DNA from: Castanea sativa
Taxonomy: Eukaryota > Streptophyta > Magnoliopsida > Fagales > Fagaceae
Length of the DNA: 64,000 bases
Assembly: GCF_040712315.1 (NCBI RefSeq)
Contig: NC_134013.1
Span: 83,706,001-83,770,000, forward strand
Reading direction: 5' to 3'
Made by a program: the position numbers and the translations under genes. Of this stretch, positions 10,946 to 21,628 are shown piece by piece (the stretch's first letter is position 1; every line of letters starts with the position of its first letter). The notes below the pieces were generated by a model that saw only the letters and a program-made list of their open reading frames with translations, did no database searches and was not told the origin of the DNA.

Positions 10946-11890
10946 TTAGTTTTTTTTTTTGAGAAATAATTATAATATGTTGTTAATCCCTCCAACTCGA
11001 ACGCATTCTCTCCTAGATCCTCAAACACTTTGTGTACGTGGAGGTGTCTATTTAGTTAGAAGACCCTTAACAGAAGTTAGTATTTTTTGTAAAAATATTG
11101 AAGTTCATATTGATAATGAGAGAGACTTTTTATTTATTTGTAAGTGTAATAAGTTAACGTTATTAGGCTTAAGTATAACACAAGAGAAAATAAGTCTACA
11201 TGTGCATGGGAAAGTTAGAGGAGGAGACATCAACTAGGCTGTAAGATCCCTCTAAAACTCCTCAGTTGACTTGACTTAATTATTATTACATGTAACAACT
11301 CACTCCTTTTGTGTTCAAACTTCAAAATCGTTTTTAATTTTGTTGTGTTTCCTTTGTATTTTTCTGTATCATATTTTTTCTCGTTTTGGTAAGATATGAG
11401 AACCAACATTTGACATTGTAAACCATACGGGACAAAAGAGTAGTTAACAATATGATGTTAGTGAGATGGATTAGTTAGAGCTTAAGGATATAATTTGTCT
11501 TTACGGATTTTACCTACTTTTTTTACTTAATTTGACATTAAATATGAAATTTTCCAGGCACCAACAAAAGTAGGAAGCTTTAGTCTATGATTTCCCTTTG
11601 AATTTGAAATCTAAATAACAACCTTTTTGAACAATTGATTAATGGAAAAGTGTGAGTTGAAAAGTTGCAAATGATTGAGCCTTTGTTTATGTTAATGGCG
11701 TGTGGCGGATTAAATTATTCCAACTTTTTATGAAATTTTCCTTTTCAAATATGGAGTGAGAAGAAATTTTTTTTGAGTAAATAGTAATACTTATTAGAAC
11801 ACACACGAAAATACTAATAGTAGTTTTTTAAATCGGGTTTATAATACATTATATAACCAGAGTATAATTAGTGAGCTAAGATCTTTCATC
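10946..11890. other. AT-rich intergenic stretch, nothing recognised
   Basis: An open frame at 10959-11237 has no recognisable domain and neighbours an AT-rich context, so I do not call a gene. No repeats with clear termini are visible. Confidence 0.55.
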
Positions 11891-11991
11891 TTTGTAGCTC
11901 AACTGGTGAGCACTTTTTGGTATTTTCATTGAAGACATTCAGAGTTAAATTCCACCATTCACAATTATTAAATTATTAAAAAAAAAAAAAT
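11891..11991 (+). mobile_element. tRNA-derived SINE-like copy
   Basis: A box-A-like TAGCTCAACTGG starts at 11895 and a box-B-like GAGTTAAATTCC at 11942, about 35 nt apart, as in a polymerase III promoter. An A-rich tail follows at about 11976-11990. Box B is diverged from GGTTCGANTCC. No target duplication was established. Confidence 0.4.
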
Positions 11992-12168
11992 ACTAACATT
12001 GCGTTAGTCAATATAAGAGATTGTATATGTTCTATTTTTCTTACTCACCCTTTCATTTTGTTTCTAGGGTTGTTCAATCTTGTTGGTCTCAAACATGGAT
12101 GACAACTTGTTTGGTGGAGATCACGAGCGGAAAAATATGTCTACAAAATTAATTGTGTCAATTGAAAC

Positions 12169-13232
12169 AAATGAGGGACCATCTATCTATAAAAACACTC
12201 ATGCCTCTTAGTGATAGACATGTCTCAATTCTTCAATAAACCAATAATTTAAATAAATCATATCAAATGAGAGGCCATCTATTTACAGGCACACTCGTAC
12301 CTCTCAATGATAGACATGTCTCAATTCTTCGATAGACCACTTGTGGGGGGTAAAAACTCTTGAGTAAATATTTGGGCTTTGGGCCTGATTGACTGGTATC
12401 AGTTTGTTTTGATCAGGGCCTCTAGGCCCACAAGTCAGTCCGCACTGTAAAGGTCCGAGGGGTTGTTCGAGGAGGAATATCTCATCGGACAGGCCCAGCA
12501 ATGACCTTGAGACTTGCTAAGTGGGTTAGAGGCAGAACTCTGGAAGAACTGGTGGATAAGAGGGTGATCCAAGCACCCTTTAGAAGCAGAAACATGTGAG
12601 AAATATCTAAGGAAAAAGCTGCTACCACCACATTAAAGGCCCTGCATCTACTTCCCTAACCGCATTAATGGAGAAATGACATCTGAACAGTAGGATTCAG
12701 CCTCCCTGCTATTATTTGAAGACTTCAAGAAGGTGGTGGATGGAACAAGTATCCAAGGGGAAGATTTGTATGACACGTGGATGAACCAGTGAAGAAGAAG
12801 TATATAAGGAAACGAGAGAGGAAAGAGAAGGGGATCTGCACCTTCTACTGAGAAAAATAGGAACTAAGGATTGTAAATTTTGGCATAGAAAGAAAATATT
12901 TATACAACTCATCATCGGCTTACGTCCGAGGAGGTCTTTTTGTCATATTCGTTGATCATTTGCATAGATAGTGGCATTCTAGCCTGTTAATCAAACTTCC
13001 AACATCCCGAACCTAAATTTCAAATCCATACTCTACAAATTTTATTGTATAAGGCTCATTGGGCCTGACCCCAACACTTGTTTTTGGGTCCGAATACAAT
13101 TGTTCACTTACACCACTGATTTAATAAAATCATAACAAATAAAAGACCATCTATTTACAGACACACTCATACCTCTCAGTGATAAACATGTCTCAATTCT
13201 TCAATAAACCATTGATTTAATGAATCAAATTA
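12169..13232. repeat. 96-bp minisatellite, about three copies, split by a solo LTR
   Basis: Units start at about 12169, 12265 and 13137. Each carries ACCATCTAT, CACTCATACCTCT, GACATGTCTCAATTCTTC and ATAAACCA. The first two starts are exactly 96 bp apart. The second unit is interrupted by the LTR at 12344-13076 and also has about 40 extra bases after it. Confidence 0.8.
12344..13076 (+). mobile_element. Solo LTR of a gypsy-like family
   Basis: It starts TGGGGGG and ends CCCCAACA. ACTTG occurs on both sides (12339-12343 and 13076-13080), sharing the terminal A, as a target-site duplication. A TATA box, TATATAAGG, is at 12801, so transcription would run to the right. Repeated GTCCGAGG motifs and GGGCC blocks resemble the Tat LTRs elsewhere in the window, but the two are not simple copies. 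No internal region adjoins it. Confidence 0.75.
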
Positions 13233-15006
13233 ATACATTCGTGATCGCTACCCTAACAGAGTTTCCATCTATGTTTGGGACTAAAATATCTTGAATTTTC
13301 GAGTTCTCAATTTTTTTTCCCCTCTTAAGATAAAGTGATATCATTAACTTAAACAGATACAATGCATTCATATCCTTATATCCGAAACCATTTTACTAAA
13401 AGAGGGGAACTCTTTTTTCATCAAATTAACAACCAAAAAAAATTGTATTTCATCAAACCCCATTTAGCTATGCAATGATCAGCTATTACACCTTTAGTTC
13501 TTAATATTTGTTCAATATATATTTTAAAATGATCATACACTTTAAAATATTTAATTTAATTTTAGTACTTACAGTTTTAAGTTTGTGCTATAAAAAAGTC
13601 TCGGTCCTCAACTGTACCTTTTAAACTTATCTCATATTTTTGTCCTATTTAATAGATGTTTTTACTAGCTATCAGTATCACCCCAGCTGAAGTCAAATCT
13701 CTTCTTAATTAAAAGATTTATTTATCTGTACTTATTGCAAAATATAGCTGCATCAATATTTAATGATCTCATGTATGTACAAACAGAAGAAGCTGCTTAT
13801 AGCAATGTGGTGTCACCCATCTGATCAAGAAATGGTTTGACAAAATATGATGAATCTTAATTACGAGGTGTCATGACTTCTTGTCATGTAGTGATCAGTG
13901 ATCTAAGCCTGCGTGGTCAACATGCATGTTAATTATCTGATTTCCTTATCCTCCACACAAGGCAAACTATTTCTTTTAATTTATAGATTTATCTTCATTT
14001 GCATGCGTTTTATATTTGTGTTATTTTATAGATTTCTGCATGATGAGGCGGTGCGCACCAACAAATTCATTAACGATATTACGCCAGAAAGTTGCATCAC
14101 GACAGATATTGCTTCAATAAGAAACCTGAGATTTATTGACTTTTTTTTTGAACAAAATACAGCTTTAAATTTAAAAATAAAAAATTTGGAAACAACAAAC
14201 TTTGTCTTAACTCTCTCATGAATTAACGAAGCGATGATTCAGGAGAAAAAAAAGGGTATACGGTACTATCCATCTACTTTCTTTGTACTTTTGTTTTCGT
14301 AAATTTTATTTTTAAATATATAACATTATCTTTTAGACTTTCAAAAAAAAAAGAAAGGAAGGCCATGGAGACTTTTATTCACTTTGGGCACTGTGAGATG
14401 CACACATGCACAAATTTAAGAGTTATTTTGTAATTATGCGAAGAAGGCTTCGTTTAATGAGTACTATAATTTATAGTCTATAAACTAGTACTAGTATTAA
14501 AAAAATAAAAATAAAACTTTGTCAAATTGTCATTCTTCAAAAGCATACGACACTTCTTATTAGTATTACTATATTGCAAAAGTATACAACTCTTCTTAAT
14601 ACTAACATATAATTTGGATCTTGTTTGCCAAATCATTGGGAACAAAATTAATTTATATGTTTTGGTGATAGCTATTCGTCTTTTTCCATCATCAAGTGCT
14701 CTCTCATCACCGGGAGTCTTGTGATTTTGTGATAATGTGTGATTCTCATTCTTCCCACTACACAAGAGAACATGAATTCTAGTTCCCCCTCCACTTGTCA
14801 AAAAAATTATAATAGCGAAGTGCCCTCTCTTGTATATAATTAAATGAGTCAAACCTTTCATTAGGGACTCAATCAAATTTTGATCAACTACTTGATTTAG
14901 CTTTGGTTGACTTAAAGACAAATGAGTGGAACTCTAAGCAATCATAACATGTGATCGGATACTTATAACATTTTTTTTTATGTTGTGTAGTCTCATAGGT
15001 GAGTCC
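13233..15006. other. Intergenic stretch, nothing recognised
   Basis: Open frames at 13913-14221 and 14478-14921 lack known domains and have AT-rich composition. I see no terminal repeats or RNA genes. Confidence 0.5.
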
Positions 15007-15011
15007 ATAAG

Positions 15012-16090
15012 TGTAAGGTTGACTTTATTTAATCATGTGTTTACTTTATTCCGTGCCAAATTTGCTTGTATTTAAGCAATTAGATACCCTGTATTTATGT
15101 GGGAATTATGTAAGGGTAGTATGTGAGAGAGTGTGAAGAAAACTCAAGATGTGTGAACTCAAGATGTGTGCACTCAAAGGATTCTTGTGACTGGATCTCA
15201 CGATTGGCTCGCGATTAACAAGTTGCTTAAGTGCCACACGTGTGAAGCATGCAGGGAGCTGAATGGTCACGACAGCTAGAGTACTACAGGACAAAAAGTA
15301 CAGTCTGGCCTGACAGTTTTCTCGCGACTCAGACTCGCGACTAGTTCCAGTCGTGACGCTGAGTCACGAAGAATGCCTTGTTTGGATGAAAAATACATTT
15401 TCACATTCCTCACGTACCCTACTATAAATATCCTTATACCCATGAAATGTATAGAACTTCTAGAGAGAATTTTGAGAGAGAAACCCTAGAGAAAAACAAG
15501 ATTGACTCATTCACAATCTTAATTCTTTGATTCTCCAAATTCCTCTACTCTCACCCTCTCCATTGACATACCCTTGAGAGGTTCATTTGCCAAATCATTT
15601 TCTCACAATACCTATATAAGTGATGAGGTATTTTGGTGTTCGGGAAGCAGTTCAGAGAGGACCAATTCATTTTGGTCGATGCAATGGACTTATTGTGGGA
15701 TCCGGTAAGCTAGAGAAGACAATGTTTGACGTAACCCTGTTGGAGCAAGAAGCTTGGAAGGCTTAGGTGCACTGGGTAGATTAGGCTTGGAGGGTCTATT
15801 GCTATTCATGTATCCCAACTTCATTCTCTAATGGATTATTTGACCGCTTGGAGGGTGGCGGAGAGGTTTTTTACCGAGTACTTCGGTTTCCTCATCTCTT
15901 TTCCCTTACTTTTACATATTAATTGTTGTTGTGTTGTAATTAATTATGGTTTAAAGTTGTTTACTATTTTGGGTATTGCTTGTACTTATCATTCCGCACA
16001 TCTATTGTTTGAGTATAAACTTGTATCGATTAAGTTTAAATTGGGGGTTTGAACATTCATTGGTGTTTTATACACTAATTGAACATTTCA
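15012..16090 (+). mobile_element. Solo LTR, 1079 bp
   Basis: It begins TGTAAGGTTGAC and ends GAACATTTCA. ATAAG is duplicated at 15007-15011 and 16091-16095. An internal TATA box (CTATAAATA, about 15422) followed by CTAGAGAGAATTTTGAGAG fits an LTR promoter and R region. The end, with GTGTTTTATACACTAATTGAAC, is of the kind seen in copia LTRs, but I did not fix the lineage. No internal domain follows, so the copy is a recombination remnant. Confidence 0.8.
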
Positions 16091-16095
16091 ATAAG

Positions 16096-16626
16096 TAAAT
16101 AAAACTCACACAATATGAAAGAAATACTGAAGATATATAATCGACAGGCAAAGTCTATATCAAACTGTCAACATTTATAGGCTCAAATTTTAGTTTAAAA
16201 AAAGAAAAGAAAAGAAAAAGTGAAAGTCTAACTTTTAAGCCCAACTATTTACAAGTCACAAGCTATGTCAAGCAGAGCTTAAATCTATATGCGAGGAACT
16301 AAAATGAGCTTGAACCATGATATTTTTATCAATAAATTTAGCTACAAAACCTTTTTCATTTAATTTTTCCCACAGTTAATGAGGTAGCAAGTTATGAATA
16401 GTAAAAAAAAAAAAAGTGGTGTACAAAATCAATAGTATAGTAGGTTGTGCAAAATGTTGTATATGTAGGATTACTTATTTTTTTTTGAGTTGAGCTTGAA
16501 TAGATCAAAACTCGACTTGACTAAGTTCATTTATACCCCCAACATGCAATCTAAAGGCTCCAACCTTAGTAAAGCTGTTGTTACATTAGTATTCCTCGAA
16601 ATAGAATTTTTTTGTTTGTAACATTA

Positions 16627-16674
<48 letters not shown>

Positions 16675-19604
16675 TTTATGAGTAATATTAGAGCCATCAC
16701 AAATTTATTACATAAACCATACAATCTTCTATATCAGCAATCACAAAAAATAATTAAAATGTTTATTTTTTTTATTGTTAATTAAAGTGGCATCAATCAC
16801 TTTCATTGAAATATCAATTTATAGGTTTTTTTTTCTACCCAAAAAAAAAATATAAGTTCTTTTTTCCTTAGTAGTATTCCTATCATTATTCTTAGTATTT
16901 TCCTTCTTTCTTTACTTAATATTGTGATTGGTCACTAATTTGTCAATGGTAGGCATGGTTGGCCAATGGGAGTCTACGGTCTACCCCCAACTCGTCAAAA
17001 TCTTCGGGTGTTTGGTGAAAAAAAGAGAAACAATGAAAAGAGAATTGCCAGTCTAGACTCTAGAATCTACATCAACTTGCAAATATAAAAGAATAGGTAT
17101 ATTTTTTTTCTTTTCTAATACAAGAATAGGTAGATTGTCATGCACTTAGAGCATCGTTGTATGCAGCATTTTTTGGTGCATTCACATATGTCAATGAAAG
17201 AAAATCGGAATTCAGTAGTTGTGTGTGTGTCTATATATATATATATAGCACTTTATAGGAGACATTAATTGCATTGGTTAGGCATAGGTGATAGGCCTCG
17301 TATAAATCCCAATTGCATAGTCCCTTACCCTCATTGGTAGAGAGTTTATAGGCACAAAATTTCATCCCCTACGTCAAATTATTAGTATTGAACTCAAATA
17401 AAAATTAATAAAAGCTTGTCAACTTAACGTTGTGAAAAATGTTATAATTTTTTTTTTTGTATAAGCAGGATTAAAACATTTCAAACACACAGGTTGACAT
17501 TACTAGACTGACAAGTACTATAAAATTCATAGAAAAGGAGGTTGTTATGGGCAAGAGATGCAGGAGCTGGGGTTTGAGTTGCTTGTGTCCCGCATTTGTT
17601 GTTCTTAATTAAGCCACATGGAAATTAATATACGTTTGGGCCACTGAATTACTACTATATTGACGTCTAGCTCATCGAGCTGCTTCATTGCCAACCTTGC
17701 TTGACTTGTTGGTTAGCTGAGAGTTTTTTCTAATCCCAAGATTAAGGTTCAAAGGTTGGTGAAGGAAAAAGAAAAAAATGAGCTACTTCATTGAAAATGC
17801 AATATTCAACTCTTGCATAGTAATTTGAGAAAAAATAGGTGGTACAAAACTAATGGATAGTTGCAAACTCAAGAGAAGTCATAACATTATAACAAACATT
17901 CGAACTTGATGACTGGAGGACAAGTTCAATCATCTTATTGTGTGTTAGGAAACACCTTTTTTGTTGTTTGCTTAGAGTAATCCCATTGGGTTTTGTATAG
18001 TTTCTCTATTTTGCATTTTCAAAAAGTCTTTTTTTTTTCTTTTAATTTAATTTTCTTACAAATCGATCACTTTTAGAACATACCTTATAGTTTCATTATT
18101 AATTTTATGCTACATTTAATTAAAATAATTTTATAAATTTTATTTAGCTTAATTTCCCATATACATGCACTAGTGCACTACCAAAATCCAAACTCATGTG
18201 GCATCGAGTTAGAATAGACCCACCACCAAAATGGAAACCCATAAGTAACCAACAACCACCAAATCATCAATATGAGATCCTTACACTGTTTACCAATTAC
18301 AACGACAATACAATAACCTCCAAATCGTCGCCACGCTACCGTTCACAAACTCATCGATTCGTCGCCACAACAACTAAAACGTATGTTGACTATGTTCCGC
18401 ATCACTGACTTCAACTTTGCCACGTAACTGTGAGAGTGAGTGAGAGGGTGAGGTTTTGATAAGGGTGGAATAAAATTTGGGTTTAAATGGTATACAAAAG
18501 CTAAGGTGGTCTTGTATATTATTTAGAAGGCCATTATAGCTTTTTTATTTATGTCTGAATCATTTCCTTTGTCTTAACTTTGTAAAATAACAACTACTTT
18601 GTAGAAAACTACGTTACGTGCTACCTTTCCTCTTGTCAATTACTCCTATAAAAGAGAAATGACACTCCAACAATTGTAAGCACATATTAAATTTATTAAA
18701 TTTAAAGCCAAAGTAAATAATACTTAACAAGAAAACATGATATAGTGGAGAACCTTCTTCTTCCTCTTCTATTCTATGTGGGTGTTTGGTTTGGCTCTAT
18801 CAATCACTGACCAGCAACAAACAATCCGTACCAAAAATCCATGAGAAAAAAGGTTCAAAGAGTTCCACTTCCTAGGCTATGGGGTCCAGAGAACTCCCAT
18901 TAACATTGCCTCTCTTTTTTTTTTTTTTAATCACAAAGAACACCGTATCCTATGCTTCATCTTCTACTCCTTCCAAATATTCTCTCTCTCTTTAGACTTT
19001 GTGACTTTTAACCATTTTTTTGTCATACACACAAGGGAAAGTGATCCTTGGTACAGACATACAGATTGGAAGTGGAATAGAAGGACTGATCAGGCTGAAA
19101 AGAAATTGGTAAAAAAGCTCAAAAAAGAATTACATTTGGGTGCACATTTCGAAATCATATAAAAAAAGTGTATTTTTCTTCTCAAGATTAATTTTTTTTT
19201 TTTTGGTGTTGGGGTGTTAAATATGCATTGAAGTTGATGCGAAGGTTCCTTTGAAGTCAAATAAGAGCCTCTACCTTGCATCTGATGAAATCATCACAGC
19301 GTACGTTATCATCTCCTTTTTTTTTTTTTTAACTCTTTTCTTTTTACCGCTGAATTGTAGTATTAAATTTAAATACTTGGTTTGGTATTTTTTTATAATT
19401 ATTTTTGAAAAAAAAAAATTCAACCATACAAAAAGAAAAGGAAAGGTCTATGAAAAAGTTGTACCTACCAAAATAATCAGAACACAGACACTGATTATTG
19501 ACCTTGTAGTAATTTTTGCACCTTGGGTAGTTTTATTAGTTACCCTTTTTGAATTCTCTCCTCCTGGCACCATTTATTTCTACCATTTAAAACTCGCATT
19601 GAAT
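16096..19604. other. Intergenic stretch upstream of the ATL gene
   Basis: Nothing was recognised except simple repeats, including a (TA)20 tract at 16633-16672, a short (TG)/(TA) tract at 17220-17247 and several T homopolymers. Open frames at 18196-18408 and 19251-19643 look like chance. The distal promoter of the ATL gene presumably lies in its right part. Confidence 0.55.
16633..16672. repeat. (TA)n microsatellite
   Basis: An uninterrupted TA dinucleotide tract of about 40 bp. Confidence 0.95.
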
Positions 19605-19636
<32 letters not shown>

Positions 19637-19637
19637 C
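19605..19637 (+). promoter_or_regulatory. CT-rich tract near the ATL transcription start
   Basis: A (CT)n microsatellite about 255 bp before the ATG. Pyrimidine patches and CT repeats are common at plant core promoters and 5' UTRs. I did not find a convincing TATA box beside it. Confidence 0.45.
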
Positions 19638-19890
19638 ATTTGACTAGCAGGAGGACCATTTAACAGTGAAAACAAAAAGAGGTAAACTTCTATGGTCTCC
19701 ATCAAAATACTTCTTATATGCAACAAAACCCACATCCCATCAAGCCTTAAAATCTTTCAGGGCTTCTCCATTTGGTCTTGGTCTTGGATTTGTTTGTTGG
19801 TAACACATGCAATTCTTCTTACTATTTGATTCATTCTGAAAGCTGCAATCTTGGTGTGTGTGTGTTTTTCTCAACATTTCCTAAGAAAAT

Positions 19891-21387
19891 ATGGACAAGG
19901 TTTTCTTAGAAATCAATGAAAGGAGCTTCCTTGCACCCTCACAACACTATTACCCTTATGAGACACCGCAACCTCCAACAACACCCAATACTCAGTCTGA
20001 TCCTTTCAATTTGAACAACAAGGTCAGTCCAAGTATACTTCTCATCATTATAATTCTTGCTATCATTTTCTTTCTTTCTGGTTTGCTTCACCTTCTTGTT
20101 AGATTCCTTTTGAGACCTACAAATAGAGACCCAGATGATTTGGAGAGTGTGACTGCTCTTCAAGGCCAATTACAGCAACTCTTTCATCTTCATGATGCTG
20201 GGGTTGACCAGTCCTTTATAGACACTCTCCCTGTGTTTCATTACAAAGCCATTATAGGATTGAAAAACCCGTTTGACTGTGCTGTCTGTCTGTGTGAGTT
20301 TGAGCCTGAAGACAAGCTCAGATTGTTGCCAAAATGTAGTCATGCCTTTCACATGGAGTGTATAGACACATGGCTCTTGTCCCACTCCACTTGTCCACTC
20401 TGTAGAGCTAGCTTGCTCCCAGATTTCTCTCCAAACCACAATTGTTCTCCCATTGTACTTGTTCTTGAATCTGGAAGTGAGAGCTCCAGAGAGATTGTCT
20501 CAGAGGCTGCTCTTGGCAGAACCAGCTCCCTTGGAGTATCCAATCCCCATATGTCTTTTCGTTGTGACAATGATCATTTGGGGTCTACCAGAATAGACAA
20601 ATCCTGTGAATTTGAAACAAAAGAGGATGCCAATGATAGCCCAACAGTAATAGTGGACTCAGAGGAAAAAGTAGTGCCAGTTAAGCTTGGCAAGTTCAGG
20701 AATGTGGATGGTGGTGAAGGCAGTACTAGTAGCAACAACAATGTGGATGCAAGAAGGTGCTTCTCTATGGGGTCATTTGCGTATGTAATGGATGACAATT
20801 CTTCATTGCAAGTGCCCATTAGAAGCACCCCAATGAAGAAGCAGTCAAGTAAGAAGCCTAATTTGCCATTAACACCTGGCCATAGAGCAGCAATGTCTGA
20901 ATGTGACTGTGAATCCAGAAGAGAATTCAGGTTCAATGGGCTTGAATCAATCAGAAGTGTTGAAAATCATGGAAGTGCTAGCATTAGCAATATTAATGGC
21001 AATGGCAATGCTGTTGGGAGGAGCAAAAGAGAGAGCTTTTCTATATCAAAGATTTGGCTAAGGGGAAAGCAAGAGAAGCCTAATGCAGCTGCTGATGCAT
21101 CAAGGCGAGCCGTTTCTTTTCGGTTTCCATTGCACCACAATGTTGTAGCCGGTGAAGATTTGAAGGGCAAGAATGTGAACAGTGGTTCAAGGAGGGCTCT
21201 ATCTGAAATTGACATTGAGAGGTGGAAGCATGGAGGGAGTGAATTGGATTGTGATGAGGAAAGGCAGAGCTGTAACAGTTTGGATTCTCAACCAAATGCA
21301 CCATCTTTTGCAAGGAGGACATTGCTTTGGCTTATGGGAGGAAAACAGAATAAGGTTGTTCACTCATCCACAGATCCCAATGTTTAG
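19891..21387 (+). CDS. RING-H2 finger protein of the ATL family (ATL13/ATL46-like E3 ligase)
   Basis: This is an intronless 498-residue protein. A short N-terminal segment rich in Pro and Tyr precedes one transmembrane helix at about residues 47-71. A GLD-like motif follows at 104-114 (GVDQSFIDTLP), then the RING-H2 finger at 130-171 with the pattern C-x2-C-x15-C-x1-H-x2-H-x2-C-x10-C-x2-C; Pro169 and Trp161 are in the expected places. This order defines the Arabidopsis Toxicos en Levadura family of membrane-anchored E3 ubiquitin ligases, which take ubiquitin from an E2 and pass it to substrates. The tail of over 300 residues is Ser-rich, with blocks RRCFSMGSFAYV (289-300), SISKIWLRG (384-392) and FARRTLLWLMGG (473-484), as in the long ATL13/ATL46/ATL47 subgroup. 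The substrate is unknown. The frame is intact and this is the best-supported gene here. Confidence 0.95.
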   Translation: MDKVFLEINERSFLAPSQHYYPYETPQPPTTPNTQSDPFNLNNKVSPSILLIIIILAIIFFLSGLLHLLVRFLLRPTNRDPDDLESVTALQGQLQQLFHLHDAGVDQSFIDTLPVFHYKAIIGLKNPFDCAVCLCEFEPEDKLRLLPKCSHAFHMECIDTWLLSHSTCPLCRASLLPDFSPNHNCSPIVLVLESGSESSREIVSEAALGRTSSLGVSNPHMSFRCDNDHLGSTRIDKSCEFETKEDANDSPTVIVDSEEKVVPVKLGKFRNVDGGEGSTSSNNNVDARRCFSMGSFAYVMDDNSSLQVPIRSTPMKKQSSKKPNLPLTPGHRAAMSECDCESRREFRFNGLESIRSVENHGSASISNINGNGNAVGRSKRESFSISKIWLRGKQEKPNAAADASRRAVSFRFPLHHNVVAGEDLKGKNVNSGSRRALSEIDIERWKHGGSELDCDEERQSCNSLDSQPNAPSFARRTLLWLMGGKQNKVVHSSTDPNV

Positions 21388-21622
21388 TTTCTTTCTAATT
21401 CTTTTCTTTGATTTTTCTTTTTTTAGTTCTTAGATAAATTATCACTTCGATTACTTAAATGTGAAAGATCTGTAATAGAGAATAGAAAGAAAACAATTTG
21501 AAGTGTGAAAGAGATCTGATTGCAAGGTTTGTGCATTTCACTGCAAAATAGTAAAATACTTGTTTCTACTTAACGAAATTAAACTAGTTAAAAAATTAGG
21601 ACTAGGAGTATCATATTAGATC

Positions 21623-21628
21623 AATAAA
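21623..21628 (+). terminator. Candidate polyadenylation signal of the ATL gene
   Basis: AATAAA lies about 236 nt after the stop codon. Plant signals are loose, so this is only a candidate. Confidence 0.3.

Noticed and set aside
14478..14921. 147-codon open frame on the minus strand
   Set aside because: No recognised domain and no supporting promoter or splice signals; likely chance.
19251..19643. 130-codon open frame upstream of the ATL gene
   Set aside because: Mostly Phe/Leu/Ser from T-rich and CT-repeat DNA, with no known domain; it lies in the ATL promoter region.
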